From: Trichomonas vaginalis G3
Taxonomy: Eukaryota > Parabasalia > Trichomonadida > Trichomonadidae
Length of the DNA stretch: 64,000 bases
Direction of reading: 5' to 3'
Assembly (NCBI RefSeq): GCF_026262505.1
Contig: NC_067207.1
Span: 33,634,082-33,698,081 of the forward strand
Made by a program: the position numbers and the translations under genes. Shown in pieces: positions 9,636-20,986 of the stretch (within the stretch, counting starts at the first letter, position 1; every line of letters starts with the position of its first letter). A model generated the notes under the pieces. That model was not told where the DNA came from. It did not search any database and saw only the letters and a program-made list of their open reading frames with translations.

Positions 9636-11929
9636 ATGATATCTTCCATTGCAAAAGAATACATTTTAAATGATATTGATAGTGAACATTATTCAATTAG
9701 ATCCGAAATTGTTGACGAATTTCATAATCCCAAAAATCCATCAAATGCAGATCTCCATGCAAAAAATTGCATTATCAACGAGTTTTCGAGTAAAAATGAC
9801 TTCATCATCAATGCCTATAACCCTAATCTTGAAACTTGCTCATTTTCATATGAAATTCAAATTAAAATTGACAATAACATATATAATACTTCTCATAATA
9901 ATGCCATTCTTACAATATTTAACCAAACTTTTACGAAAGTTATTACAATTAACGACGAAAACGCATATTTTAAAGAAGAATTCGATATAATTTATATTAA
10001 AATGAACCAACAAAGCATTTTATCTCAACAATCAAAAAACTTTTCGCTGATTAATTCAATTCAAAATTATAAAAAAGATGAAAATATACAAGTAATCATT
10101 TCAAATCATAGTTTTCTACGAGTTAATGACATTGATGTTATTAAAATCGAAGGATTCATAAAAAATACACAAAATTTGGATCATTTGATTGAATTACATT
10201 TTTGGAGCGAATCAAACAATATAAATGAAAATGTTTTTAATTCTCAATATATTGCTATTAATCCTTCCAATGAATTTTCCCATTTTATTCAAATTGAACC
10301 AGAGTTTAGAGATCATTCATATTTTTTTTCAATGTTTAGATCATAAAAATAGAATTTATAGTAACAAGACACTTTCTTTATTCATTAATTCAAAAATATC
10401 TAATATAAACAGAGATTTACGTGGCCTTCCACCCCTCCCTAGTATTCGCTTAACATATGATCATAAAGTTCCACATGGCACTAAATATTTAAAAGTCAAC
10501 GGAACTGTAACTGCATCAGGTTATGAAGGTCGAGAAATAATTTATTACCAGGAAAGACTTTCAGTAAGTGAAGAAATTGTCATTTATAATGAAACTTTTT
10601 CAGAAGTGGCAACATTTTCTTTTAATATCTCAATTGCTGAACACAATATTGGTAAATATACATTTGGTGTTATATGGAGCAATCAAGACGATTCAATTGG
10701 GCAGCTTTTTAGATTTGAGATTATCAGATCTGTTCGTATTCTTTCAAATTCTACTACTTCTAATATTTTTGTAAATGGAGATGATACAAAAATACCACTG
10801 AAAGTAACATTTAATTATACAGCAAATAAATCATTTTTATTTAATTATACAATTGGTTCATTACCATATCAATCATTAAATATTACATTATCAGAAGAAG
10901 TACAAGAAAAGAAATTATTAATTGATATTCCAGATCTTTCAAAAGGAACTCATTATCTCAAAATCAAAGATGATATTGATGAATATTCTCTTCCATTTAT
11001 TATGATTGAAGGTTGTCCTCCAGAGATACAATACACAGAAACAACATCACAAGAAAATCCAAACAAACACATAAAAGGAATTAAAATAGGAAAAATTTAT
11101 TTCAACTATTATTTTGTTTTATTTCAGACGATTTCAACTTTTGTAACAGATCTTTTAAATACCAATTGGATTCCATATTCAAATACAATAAATATCCAAG
11201 GTTTAACAGTTTCTGATTCCGAAGTTCATACATTATCCATTTTTCTTTCAGATGAATCAGGATTTAAATCAAATGTTATCAAATACTATTTTAGATATGT
11301 TCAAAATAAGCCTTTAATAAGTTCTCTCGCATTTCAAAAAACAACATACACGTATCAAATAGATAAAGAATAATTTCACTCTCTCAGAAGGAAATCACAT
11401 AATTACATTTAGGGTAGTTGATTCATTCAATAAAAGTCTTCAATTAGATCCTTATACATTCATATATCATTACCACTCTCCAAAAATCCAGCTTATCGAT
11501 TCATTTAATGAAAGTAATCTTCCAATTTATATTAGGAGTTATAATGGAACAATCAAAATTCCAATATTTGTGACTTATTTTTATGAAGTAGATTACGTTA
11601 CGATAAATTATGCAATTGAAAATACTGATTTTACACAAACAACTCAGTTAGAAATGAACAATGAAATAGGCAAAGTAGCTAAAATCCAATTTGAACTCCC
11701 TAATGAATATGAAGAAAAGACTTATACTGTAAAAATTTCAGCAACTGATCATAGCCATACCAAGAATTCAAATGAAATATTTTATTCGTTTAATTATTCA
11801 TATGATATCCATTTCAATCACAATAGAGTTGAATTCACCTTTTCTTGTCGATTTCCAATCCTTGCGTCAACATATCTTACGCAATTTCTTGTTGGAACAA
11901 GACATCGCTCTGCGGCACGGCAATCCTAG
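9636..11929 (+). pseudogene. Decayed Asn-rich extracellular repeat protein
   Basis: One protein can be followed through three reading frames: 9636 to about 10340, about 10320 to 11370, and 11369 to 11929. At least two frameshifts therefore break it. The pieces are rich in Asn, Ser, Thr, Ile and Tyr with many N-x-S/T glycosylation-type sites and beta-strand pattern (FSFNISIAEHNIGKYTFGV, TIGSLPYQSLNITLSEE), suggesting tandem Ig/cadherin-like extracellular modules. The final 30 codons (RFPILASTYLTQFLVGTRHRS) differ in composition and GC and may be foreign sequence fused to the broken end. The family is common among trichomonad surface proteins; I do not know its ligand. Confidence 0.6.
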
Positions 11930-12983
11930 CATCTGTTAATAAAAAATTATGTTTTTATTTTTTTCCTATAATAAGTACGGGCGTGAATTTTTCGATACAG
12001 GTCTGACTTTTTATGACACATGATCTTGATTTCGCAAATATGAGAAAACATCCAATTAACATACATGTTTAACATAGTTCGATGTGTTTTTTTCTCATAG
12101 ATAAGGTTCGTGAATTACGAAAGTATTTTATTCTATAATATTATATATGCCATATTATGATATGCGCCATACTTATTAGTTTCATATCATTCTGGCTTAA
12201 GAATGTTAATGTATTTCAAATATTTTTCTCATGAATTCAGAATGAACCTTCACATTCAGCATCAACCAATACAGTTGTGATAATGCAGGCATATCCAATG
12301 AGTCAATTTGGTTATCATGCCTCCAATAAGATTCTTCTGCAAAAGACTTACGTTAAGGGAGGCTTCCGACCAGAAAGCCCTCTCAATTTTTTGTGATGTT
12401 TACACCAAAAGTGAGATTCGTTAAGCGTTTTTCTCGTTGAATATTGAGTTTCCCGGATTTTAAGTTATTCATAAAGCTTCTCTATATTATACCCTATCTA
12501 CTGATATGATTATTTTTGAAAAATCTCTTAAATCGACCTGCACTGAATTTTTTAGGGAAAATTCGAGATTTTATAAGCGTTTTCTGTAACGTTTTTTCAC
12601 GGAATAAAATCCGAAAAATAATTTTTTGAAGAATCATTTGGGTAGAATACTTATCAAAAATTATATTTATTATAATTTTGGTCGATAAAAATAAGCGGAT
12701 TCAAAACTGGCAAAAACCCTTTCGGCAATTTGTGGACGATTCCGAACCCCCTCATTTTTGGAATTTAATAAGAAAAATAGAATCTTTATTAAATATAGAT
12801 TTTAAAAAACTTGGTTATAAATTACGAAATTTTCTCACTTGGGCCAAAAAGTGACAATTTGGTCGGAAGCCACCCTTAAAGTGAAAAGGAAATTCTGATG
12901 GTTGTAAATATTTTTATTTTCTAAAAAGAAACCATCTTTTATTTTTGACTAAAGCGCAATGGAATAAATTTGAATAAAAATTT
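11930..12983. other. Intergenic, about half occupied by a MITE
   Basis: No gene is supported. A TTAA-flanked inverted-repeat element fills 12357-12875. The remaining DNA is AT-rich, with the promoter of the large helical protein at its right end. Confidence 0.5.
12357..12875. mobile_element. Non-autonomous TTAA-flanked MITE
   Basis: The ends are inverted repeats: left GGGAGGCTTCCGACCA, right (reverse complement) GGGTGGCTTCCGACCA, one mismatch in 16. Each end is directly flanked by TTAA (12353-12356 and 12876-12879), as expected for a target duplication of the piggyBac type. The 519-bp interior has no coding frame. The TTAA target suggests a piggyBac-superfamily source, although the terminal GGG differs from the usual CCC start, so the superfamily is uncertain. 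Confidence 0.75.
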
Positions 12984-13028
12984 TTGAATTTGAAATTTTC
13001 AATAAAATCGAATTTGGAGAGGCTAGGG

Positions 13029-16000
13029 ATGGAAAATGCAGAACCAATAGATACAGCATTAACCTCTCTGGCTCCAAATTTTATTTCGACAGTAATTCAG
13101 ACACTTTCATCGTTCTTGGAATCAAATTTCGACAATTCGGCCGAAATTTGTACTTTTTTACAAGAAATCCAAGGGAATTTTGTCAAATTACTAAATATAG
13201 ACAACCTTTACGATGATACTAATCAACAACTCTCCGAATTTATCGAAATTTATCTAAAATTATTCATAAAATCATGTACAATGTCGAATTCTACAGTATC
13301 GAAAGAGTTTTCATTAATCATAGAACTACGAAACAGCCGATATTTGTTTCGAAATCTCTCTTTCGTCGAAAATATTTTTTCACAAATCACAGAAGAATCA
13401 TTTCAAACTATATTATCATTCGCCACCAATCCGAAACTACCAGCCGACTTAAATACGATCGAAATTATTATTTATTTCACTAGATTTGTTTTAGATTTTT
13501 CTCAAATTAAAGTTGAGAGTAAGGATATTGTCAGCATTTTGGAAAGCTTTATCCGATATCTGTTACAACTCAACGATCTTACCGAAAAAACTTTTCAACG
13601 AATCTCTCAATGTTATTCGATTTTATCGACATTCAAGCATGTTAGCAAATTTTTCGATATGCAATACATCCTGTCTCAAGTATTCCTCAAGAACAAGCTC
13701 TATTACAAAGATAGTTTCTCGTTAATGTTAAAATTTATCTCGAAAGTCAAACATCCAGACATAATCAAAGGCTGTGCTACAAGACTATCCAAAGTTATAA
13801 CGAATCTGAGCGAAGAAGACTGTACATTGTTTTATTTACTTATAAAAGAGATATATGAGAACGGAACAGACGTTTTACCTATTATCAAACTCTTATGGCG
13901 AGTCATAGAAGTCCAATTCAACGAAAAAATGAAAGAAATTTACATCAAAAAATTAGAAATTTTATTTTACGATCCAAATCTTCTCAATGACATTGTCAAT
14001 TACATTGTTACACAAGATTATCTTCCTCATTTATTCTTTGAAGTTCTTCGCTCACAATTTTTTGAATCATTGACAAATTTCACCAAAACATCCATTTTTA
14101 ACACATTATTTCATATCGGAGACATTGATTTCATATTAGATTATGTAGAATACTGCAATATTACTAACATGAAAGAGATAATCATTTCTCATCTCGAACA
14201 AAACGATAATTCTTCCTGTTGTTTATTACTTTTTCCATATTTTTATCCAGAAGGCATCAAAAAACACTCTGATCTTATTCTTTCACGTGTTTCTGATCCA
14301 AAACACCTTTCAATTCTTTTAGAATCATTTAACCTTAAAAGTGTAAATTTTCATTTTCAACAGATCTTTAACAAATCGATTGTTTTACAAGTATTAGATG
14401 TTGTTTCATCATTTAATGGAAATTCTCTTGATTCCGTTGTTGATTTTTGGGAAAAATTTTTCGAAAAAGAACAATTTCTTAAAACACAAAAAGAACAAGT
14501 CATTCAATCAATTTTAAACAACAAAAAACAAACAAGTAAATCAATTAGATTCATTCTTAAATATTCCAATGATTTTTCACTTGACATTTTATCATCAATT
14601 GAATTAAACAAACAAATCATCGAAATCATCATTTTAGAAAGTAAAAAATCAACAACAGACATCATTGATTTCTTTTTCAAACCGAAAACATATGATATCA
14701 TTTTATTAATTCTCCGTGTTTTCGAAGAATACGACACAACAAACAAATGCTATTTTATTTTCCCAGGAAATTCTCAAGAAATCACTTTCGAATGTGATTT
14801 AAATCTCAAAAAATTTTTCAGAAAAAACTGTTTGGAAAAAGATTTTGAACTTTTTGTTAATAATTTTCTTGGCTATGAATCTAAAATAGAACTAAAATAT
14901 GATAAAACATATAATGTCACTAAAACAGATTTGGTTTTTGAAAGAAAAGAAAATTTAATTTCTAATTTTGTTTCATGTAACAAATATTCAAATATTTTCA
15001 TTAGTTATTTATCACAGAACAATGAATTATCAAAGGTTTCATATAAAATACTTACAAGATTAAAGTTACATTCATCACAAAGTTACTTAATTTTGACATG
15101 TAACGAATACAACATTTTATTCCCAGAAGAAAGTAAATATCTTTGTAAATTGAGATTACATTGTATAGGAATTGTAACAAGTAATCAATCATTAGCTGTT
15201 AAATTTGTTAATATCCACAATTACGACAATCTTCTGAGATATTCCGTTAAAAGCAAATCATCACTTGGTTTATATCTTTGTTTGAAATTGTTTGATATAT
15301 TGGATGGTTTCAACCAACAATCAATTTCTCTTATTTTCTATGAAAAATGTATTTCTGTTTTAGATATTGAAAACAAAAGTGAAGTCAACGAAAACACTTT
15401 GAAACTAATTGAAAAGATGACTCCTGAGAAATATTTTGTTGGTCATTTTAACACATTTTTTGTCCTTTGCATGCAGAAATCGAAATATTTAGAGATATTT
15501 CTTAAAATCATGGAGAAGTCGAAACTTGAAGATTACAAAGAAATTGTTTTAGAAAATTTGAAAAAATTTGATTTCAATTTTTCATTGTTTTCATTTTTGG
15601 TTTCACAAAATGATATTGAAATCAATGATATTATTATTGACATTGTTTTATCTTCAAAACATGATGGAACAGAAAATTTGAAACTTATTGACAAAATTCA
15701 AAATTGTTTTATTTCAAGAAAATTATTTAACAATTTGCTTGAATTTCATATCTTTTCATTGACAGAATACAGACAATTTGATTCTCTTTCGAAAGGTGTT
15801 TTGTTAAAGATATTTCAACAATTTCCTGAATATGTTGTTGAAATGAAAAAATACTTTGATTTAATTTACAAAAATCATTCTAATTTTTGTTGTTTTGAAG
15901 AAACAAATGAATTTTACAAGAATTTTCTTTTGTTTTTTAACAAAATGGTTGATATGATTGATTTTATCTTGTGTTCAGACTTTAATCCATCAAATGAAAT

Positions 16001-18875
16001 TCAAATTCAATTATCAGATTCAATCTTTATTTTGAAAGAAATATTTTGTCCATTTTACACAGGAAATGAAGATTTTCAAACATTGAAATCAATTTTGAGT
16101 TTCATTACAACAATAAGTCATCGATTTTCTACATTAGATTTCATTCTTTTGTCGAGCCAAGATAAAAACAGATCCAACAATTTTTTGTTCGATACAATCA
16201 TTTCTTTGTCAGAAGTCAATGACAACAGTTTGAACAGTTATTTCATCAACCATGTCAATTGCAAAGTTTTGTTTAATTTTCCGGAATTTTTGTTGATTTC
16301 TATTCGAAAAAACGAAAAAATTGTTGATAAAGTACATTTACAAGGTGTTGAATATGAATATGTTAGTAGTTTATCTCTTAATGATTGCACATTGTTGTTA
16401 TACGAAAGCAAAATCATCAGAACAAATGTTTTTCCAGTTCAAATTTCTATTTTGTATGAAAACTATTCGAAAACGAAATTTTTACAAAAATATTATGAAA
16501 GTTTTTTGATGAATGACGAATTTAATGACTTCATTGAACAAATGTTAGATATTAACAAAACATTTTTATTTGATTTTTTCTGTTTTTATTTAGAACAAAG
16601 TGATTTTAGATTTTATGAAAATATGAAATCAAATTTTCGATTTATTGATTCGAAAAATATTTTGGAATTAGACAAAATCAACAAATTCATGTTAAATGAT
16701 GACTACGAGATCCGTAAGAGTTATTCAGAAGTTGTTAATTTATTCTTAGATAACAATGAATTTGATTTCGAACAATTGAAAAATCTTTTTATTGAAAATT
16801 CATTTTTATTCCTTGAAAAAGGTGAAAATTGGGATTTTTTATGTGAAATTTTACTTCGAAACATTGACAAGAAAAGCATTGATTTATCTAAGAAAGTTTT
16901 ATTTCAAGACCTCAAAGAAATTGATAATGAACAAATATACGAAAATGTTGATTTCGAGACATTTGTTTTTATCTTGACAAACGAAGAAAATCTTGAAGAA
17001 TTTACAACAGAAGAAAATTTGAAAATTTTGTTTTCACTTCGAAATGTCAAAAGTTTAACAAAAATCATAACAAAATTTGACATTGATAAATTGAAAACAT
17101 TCATTAATAACTATTACGAAAACACAGATTACTTAGGAACATTGTATTTGAGTATTGTTGATCATTTTGAGTTTATTTTTGAAGTTTGCAAACTAGAGAA
17201 TTTTGTTTTTAGCGATAACACGAAAATTGTTTCATTTTTCAATGAAATTCGTGTTCATCCATCTATTTCATCATCAACGAACCATTTCATTGAGAGTTTC
17301 CCACATTTCTGTCTTAAGTTCATGTTTAATTCCGAGAAAAATATCAGAGAATCATTCAGAGATTTGATCACAACAATTGTTAATTTCTCGAGTAATTTCG
17401 AAGCAAAAACATTTTTGTTGAATCTCATGAATATGTTACCAAGTTTAGAACAGAAACTTCAAATTATCAACAAAGACGACAACTGTGTTTCTACAGAGTA
17501 TTTCTGGTTATTGACAAATATCTGTCGGAAAGGTGATTTATATTATTTTGTTGATGAAAACTCATTGTCATTTCTTATGTCCGTTCAAAACATTTCACGA
17601 ATGAAGTTAGAAACAGAACGTCCTCTTTTCGACATCATCCATTTCATTGCGGAATGCAACAACGGAGATTTTTTTAAGTTCATCGGTTTCATGTCAATGA
17701 CAGAGCACTTACAGAACATCAAATCCAAGTTCATCATTTTAGATTTGATGCGTCTTTGTCCTAAGAACGAAATTGATGTTTTCATGAATTCTAGTTTTTC
17801 GAAAGACATTTTCAAAATTTGTTTTTTGTCAGAATTTGATGATTTCATTTCACATTTCTTTCTTATGCACATTGATAATTTAGACATGATCCAAGTTTGC
17901 CAAGACATGTGGTCATGCAGTGAAGAATGCATCAAACGCGAAAGTTTTTCATTTTGTTTCATTAGTAAGAAGATTTTAGAAACTAACATTGAAACATCCA
18001 ATTTTTTCAAAACAATGAAACTAGATTTTCTTTTGATTGATAGTTTATGTGTTAGTGAGAATGAAGAATACATCAACAGTGTTGTTGATTTGTTGATTGT
18101 CTATTTCAACACATATCATGATAAGATGAATATCGACATCATCACACTTCTTGACAAATCAACACGATATCCAAACATCATCAATCTTCTTATCATCATC
18201 ATTTGTCACATTGACATTTCTAGTGTCAACAACATTTTATCATATTTGATGACACAGTTTGGTCGGTTCATCAGTGTTGACAGCAACTCAACACTTTCAT
18301 TGATGAAGAAGTGCATTGATCTTTGTGATGACTGTGAATTGTTGTTGAACAACGCAGTTCTTTGTGTCACATTCTTGATTAACAGCGGAAATGTTTTCGA
18401 AGCAGTTTGCATTGTTGAACTTGTTTGTAGCAAGAATGTCGACACATGTGCTAAAGATGCTAAAACAGTCTTAGCATCAATGATCAACATCACATTGTGC
18501 TGTAATACATCACCAGTTGGCGACAGTGTTTTGAAGAAGATTCCATTTCTTTGTCGTCGTATGCTTGAAGTTCATCGATGGTATGATAACATCGGATATC
18601 AAATTTCACAGACTAGTGGTAATGCAGAACTTGATCTTTACATCATCAAACAGTGGCTTCTTTTCAGTGACAAAATCAGAAGCTACACAGGAATTCCATT
18701 TCCAAAACTTAATCTTGATCAAGAAAAGTTCACATACATCAGATCTCTTCTCCAAAACGATGAATCAACTAACAATAGCAACAACAGCAACAATAACAAT
18801 GACCATGTTGATAATCAGAACTATGAACAAATTGCAATGATTGTTCTTCTTAATGAACTATTTTCTAGAAATTAA
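13029..18875 (+). CDS. Very large helical-solenoid protein, 1948 residues
   Basis: The first ATG is at 13029 (MENAEPIDTALTSLAP); an upstream TTG is not a likely start. The protein is almost entirely short amphipathic helices with Leu, Ile and Phe spacing like HEAT/ARM solenoids (ILSFATNPKLPADLNTIEII, LLKIFQQFPEYVVEMKKYF). No catalytic motif, zinc site, signal peptide or membrane segment was found. Similar solenoids flank the catalytic domain of giant ubiquitin hydrolases, but no Cys/His boxes are visible here, so I do not assign that role. The C-terminus has an Asn-rich run (about 1918-1927) followed by a hydrophobic helix. Base composition drifts: the last 1.3 kb is richer in GC than the middle. 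It is probably a scaffold. Confidence 0.85.
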   Translation: MENAEPIDTALTSLAPNFISTVIQTLSSFLESNFDNSAEICTFLQEIQGNFVKLLNIDNLYDDTNQQLSEFIEIYLKLFIKSCTMSNSTVSKEFSLIIELRNSRYLFRNLSFVENIFSQITEESFQTILSFATNPKLPADLNTIEIIIYFTRFVLDFSQIKVESKDIVSILESFIRYLLQLNDLTEKTFQRISQCYSILSTFKHVSKFFDMQYILSQVFLKNKLYYKDSFSLMLKFISKVKHPDIIKGCATRLSKVITNLSEEDCTLFYLLIKEIYENGTDVLPIIKLLWRVIEVQFNEKMKEIYIKKLEILFYDPNLLNDIVNYIVTQDYLPHLFFEVLRSQFFESLTNFTKTSIFNTLFHIGDIDFILDYVEYCNITNMKEIIISHLEQNDNSSCCLLLFPYFYPEGIKKHSDLILSRVSDPKHLSILLESFNLKSVNFHFQQIFNKSIVLQVLDVVSSFNGNSLDSVVDFWEKFFEKEQFLKTQKEQVIQSILNNKKQTSKSIRFILKYSNDFSLDILSSIELNKQIIEIIILESKKSTTDIIDFFFKPKTYDIILLILRVFEEYDTTNKCYFIFPGNSQEITFECDLNLKKFFRKNCLEKDFELFVNNFLGYESKIELKYDKTYNVTKTDLVFERKENLISNFVSCNKYSNIFISYLSQNNELSKVSYKILTRLKLHSSQSYLILTCNEYNILFPEESKYLCKLRLHCIGIVTSNQSLAVKFVNIHNYDNLLRYSVKSKSSLGLYLCLKLFDILDGFNQQSISLIFYEKCISVLDIENKSEVNENTLKLIEKMTPEKYFVGHFNTFFVLCMQKSKYLEIFLKIMEKSKLEDYKEIVLENLKKFDFNFSLFSFLVSQNDIEINDIIIDIVLSSKHDGTENLKLIDKIQNCFISRKLFNNLLEFHIFSLTEYRQFDSLSKGVLLKIFQQFPEYVVEMKKYFDLIYKNHSNFCCFEETNEFYKNFLLFFNKMVDMIDFILCSDFNPSNEIQIQLSDSIFILKEIFCPFYTGNEDFQTLKSILSFITTISHRFSTLDFILLSSQDKNRSNNFLFDTIISLSEVNDNSLNSYFINHVNCKVLFNFPEFLLISIRKNEKIVDKVHLQGVEYEYVSSLSLNDCTLLLYESKIIRTNVFPVQISILYENYSKTKFLQKYYESFLMNDEFNDFIEQMLDINKTFLFDFFCFYLEQSDFRFYENMKSNFRFIDSKNILELDKINKFMLNDDYEIRKSYSEVVNLFLDNNEFDFEQLKNLFIENSFLFLEKGENWDFLCEILLRNIDKKSIDLSKKVLFQDLKEIDNEQIYENVDFETFVFILTNEENLEEFTTEENLKILFSLRNVKSLTKIITKFDIDKLKTFINNYYENTDYLGTLYLSIVDHFEFIFEVCKLENFVFSDNTKIVSFFNEIRVHPSISSSTNHFIESFPHFCLKFMFNSEKNIRESFRDLITTIVNFSSNFEAKTFLLNLMNMLPSLEQKLQIINKDDNCVSTEYFWLLTNICRKGDLYYFVDENSLSFLMSVQNISRMKLETERPLFDIIHFIAECNNGDFFKFIGFMSMTEHLQNIKSKFIILDLMRLCPKNEIDVFMNSSFSKDIFKICFLSEFDDFISHFFLMHIDNLDMIQVCQDMWSCSEECIKRESFSFCFISKKILETNIETSNFFKTMKLDFLLIDSLCVSENEEYINSVVDLLIVYFNTYHDKMNIDIITLLDKSTRYPNIINLLIIIICHIDISSVNNILSYLMTQFGRFISVDSNSTLSLMKKCIDLCDDCELLLNNAVLCVTFLINSGNVFEAVCIVELVCSKNVDTCAKDAKTVLASMINITLCCNTSPVGDSVLKKIPFLCRRMLEVHRWYDNIGYQISQTSGNAELDLYIIKQWLLFSDKIRSYTGIPFPKLNLDQEKFTYIRSLLQNDESTNNSNNSNNNNDHVDNQNYEQIAMIVLLNELFSRN

Positions 18876-19033
18876 TTTTTATTTTTATTTTTTATTTATA
18901 TTTCTTTTAATTGTTTTATTATGTTTTAAATATTTGTTTTTTATTTTCTTTAATATTTGCCACACAAATAATTATATAAATGTGATAAATCAACCAATAT
19001 TGTTTTTATTAGGTTATTAGTAATGTGACTACT

Positions 19034-19285
19034 TCAGTAGGAATCATCTTCTTCATTAGCTCTAAGAGTTTCTGCTACCTTTCTTCCAGCCTTATTTATT
19101 TTTAATAAATAATCATAAACCCCCTCAAAAGAACTCTTTAATTCTTTGAAATCTTCAATATATTTTTGAAGGGTCTTCATATCAGCTTGAAGACCACCAA
19201 CAGTTGCTTGAAGGTTGGTAATATCACCTTTCATGGTACTGATATCGTTTTTGATACTCTGGATATCATTAACATTGGATGTCAT
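19034..19285 (-). CDS. Short coiled-coil protein
   Basis: 83 residues with regular heptads over residues about 8-60 (IQSIKNDISTMKGDITNLQ, VGGLQADMKTLQKYIEDFK) and a mixed, acidic C-terminus (ANEEDDSY). Its size and pattern resemble small oligomerising coiled-coil proteins. Convergent with the giant solenoid gene, 158 bp away. No family recognised; the heptad regularity argues for a real gene. Confidence 0.6.
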   Translation of the reverse strand: MTSNVNDIQSIKNDISTMKGDITNLQATVGGLQADMKTLQKYIEDFKELKSSFEGVYDYLLKINKAGRKVAETLRANEEDDSY

Positions 19286-19544
19286 AAAAATTAATAATAA
19301 AATTGAATAGTTCAGAAATTTATAATCATTATTACAACATGTTTTGGAATTGAATACTTGGTTAGAAATTTATTATGTATAAAACATTAAAAAAATGTTG
19401 TAATTATACTTACAACATTTTTGAATGATTAAAGGGTAGGTATTTGAGAAAATATATAATATATCCTAGGAAAAAATATCCTCAGAGAGCAATCAAAATC
19501 GATTTAAAAAGTGAAAATTTATTACGATTTTTCTGTCTTTCTGA

Positions 19545-20579
19545 ATGAGCCGGTTTTCCAAATATACACTTTATAATTTTAATAAGAGCATGTATAACTA
19601 TTCTATTCATCAACATCAGGCTAATGCAGAGCCTGAAATCCAAAATAGAATTGTTTCCAACGAAATACTTGCATATCTTTATGATCATTTAGACAAATAC
19701 GGAAAAATCGATTTTGTACTTGATGAAGTGCAAATCGATACGGTTCTATTGAATCTTAATGGAGAATCTTCCGATTTATTTCATGAAATTTCTGAAATTG
19801 CGAAAAATGATAATAGGATCTTAGAAAGGACAATAATAAATCAACAATATATCACTATTGATGACCAATCTTATATTTTTGCTAAATCAATTAAATTTAT
19901 CAACGAAGAATACTTAGATTACATACAATTTATGTTAAATTCTAATTCAGAAACAGCAATTATTAATACAATTATATGTATAACAGAATTGTTCGCTCAA
20001 TCAAAATCTTCAATGAGTTGAATTGAAAAATTGATTTATCAGAACTTTAACATAGTTAAAACAGTCAAATATGAACATTTAATCGTCTCAATATTCAGAT
20101 TTATTAGTCAAACATGTTTTGAAAGATATTCTGAGGATATCAAAGAATATATCAGAGATCATTTATATTTCAGCGATGAAACAATTTATTTTGGTTCATT
20201 GATTTCCATGCAGGCGGGTTATAAATGGAAACAGCTCGGAATTGAACTTCTAAATTTTCATTTAAACCTTGATAATGCATGTTTTCGCGTTAAGGTCGGA
20301 TCATTGTGCATATTCAACATATTTCTGTGCGAGTGTAGAGAAGAAAGTCAATTCAAGAAAATTTTCGAAATTTGTGCAGAGTTGCTTGAATCTACAGAAT
20401 ACTGCAAATTTTCGATGTTGCTTATCAAATCATTGATAATTATCAACCGCATTTCTATTGAAGAACTCAAGAGTTGCGAGGATTCCCTAATGGAAATCCT
20501 CGAATGTGACAGCACCGATGATTGTTCTTACAATTTAGCCGAAGAGCTATTAACATTCATTGATAAGATAGGAGAATAA
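19545..20579 (+). pseudogene. Helical (ARM/HEAT-like) protein interrupted by one in-frame TGA
   Basis: Two blocks, 19545-20021 and 20022-20579, are in the same frame and separated only by a TGA at 20019-20021. The first (158 residues) begins MSRFSKYTLYNFNKS and ends FAQSKSSMS. The second continues IEKLIYQNFNIVKTV and runs 186 codons of amphipathic helices to a natural TAA. Together they look like one roughly 345-residue armadillo-type protein. Trichomonads use the standard code, so this is most simply a single nonsense mutation, a sequencing error or a read-through stop. No other damage was seen, so the lesion is recent. No partner or function is known. Confidence 0.6.
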
Positions 20580-20986
20580 ACTTTTTTTAATTGCTAACGT
20601 CTATTTTGGAATTTTTTATTTTTGATTTTGCCCTTTGAAAATATTGCAATTTCATAACTATTATAATTTGTAATACTAATCCTTATGCCACAGTACTTTT
20701 AGAGCAGATTTTCCAAGTTCCTCAAAATCATTGATGATCTTGACAGACCTGATCTATGATGTACTTGTGTTTAACTCTGCTATATCAATTCAAGCATTTA
20801 AACTTTAATCAATGATAATTTCGATTATATGAATTATAGGTGTAAAGCTTTCAATTCTGGAAGTTTTTGACGTTCCGATTCTGATAAAATTTCCGAAATC
20901 CAGATTTTATTATTTTATAAATATATCATATAATATCAACATTTTTGTTCCGAAAACCTAAAAGTGAAATGATTTTTTAAAATAAA
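20580..20986. other. Intergenic, nothing recognised
   Basis: AT-rich spacer upstream of the ankyrin gene. The last 50 bases before the ATG are T/A-rich, as at other genes here. No feature supported. Confidence 0.5.

Noticed and set aside
12984-13028. TTG start for the giant solenoid protein
   Set aside because: A normal ATG follows at 13029; non-ATG starts are not expected here.
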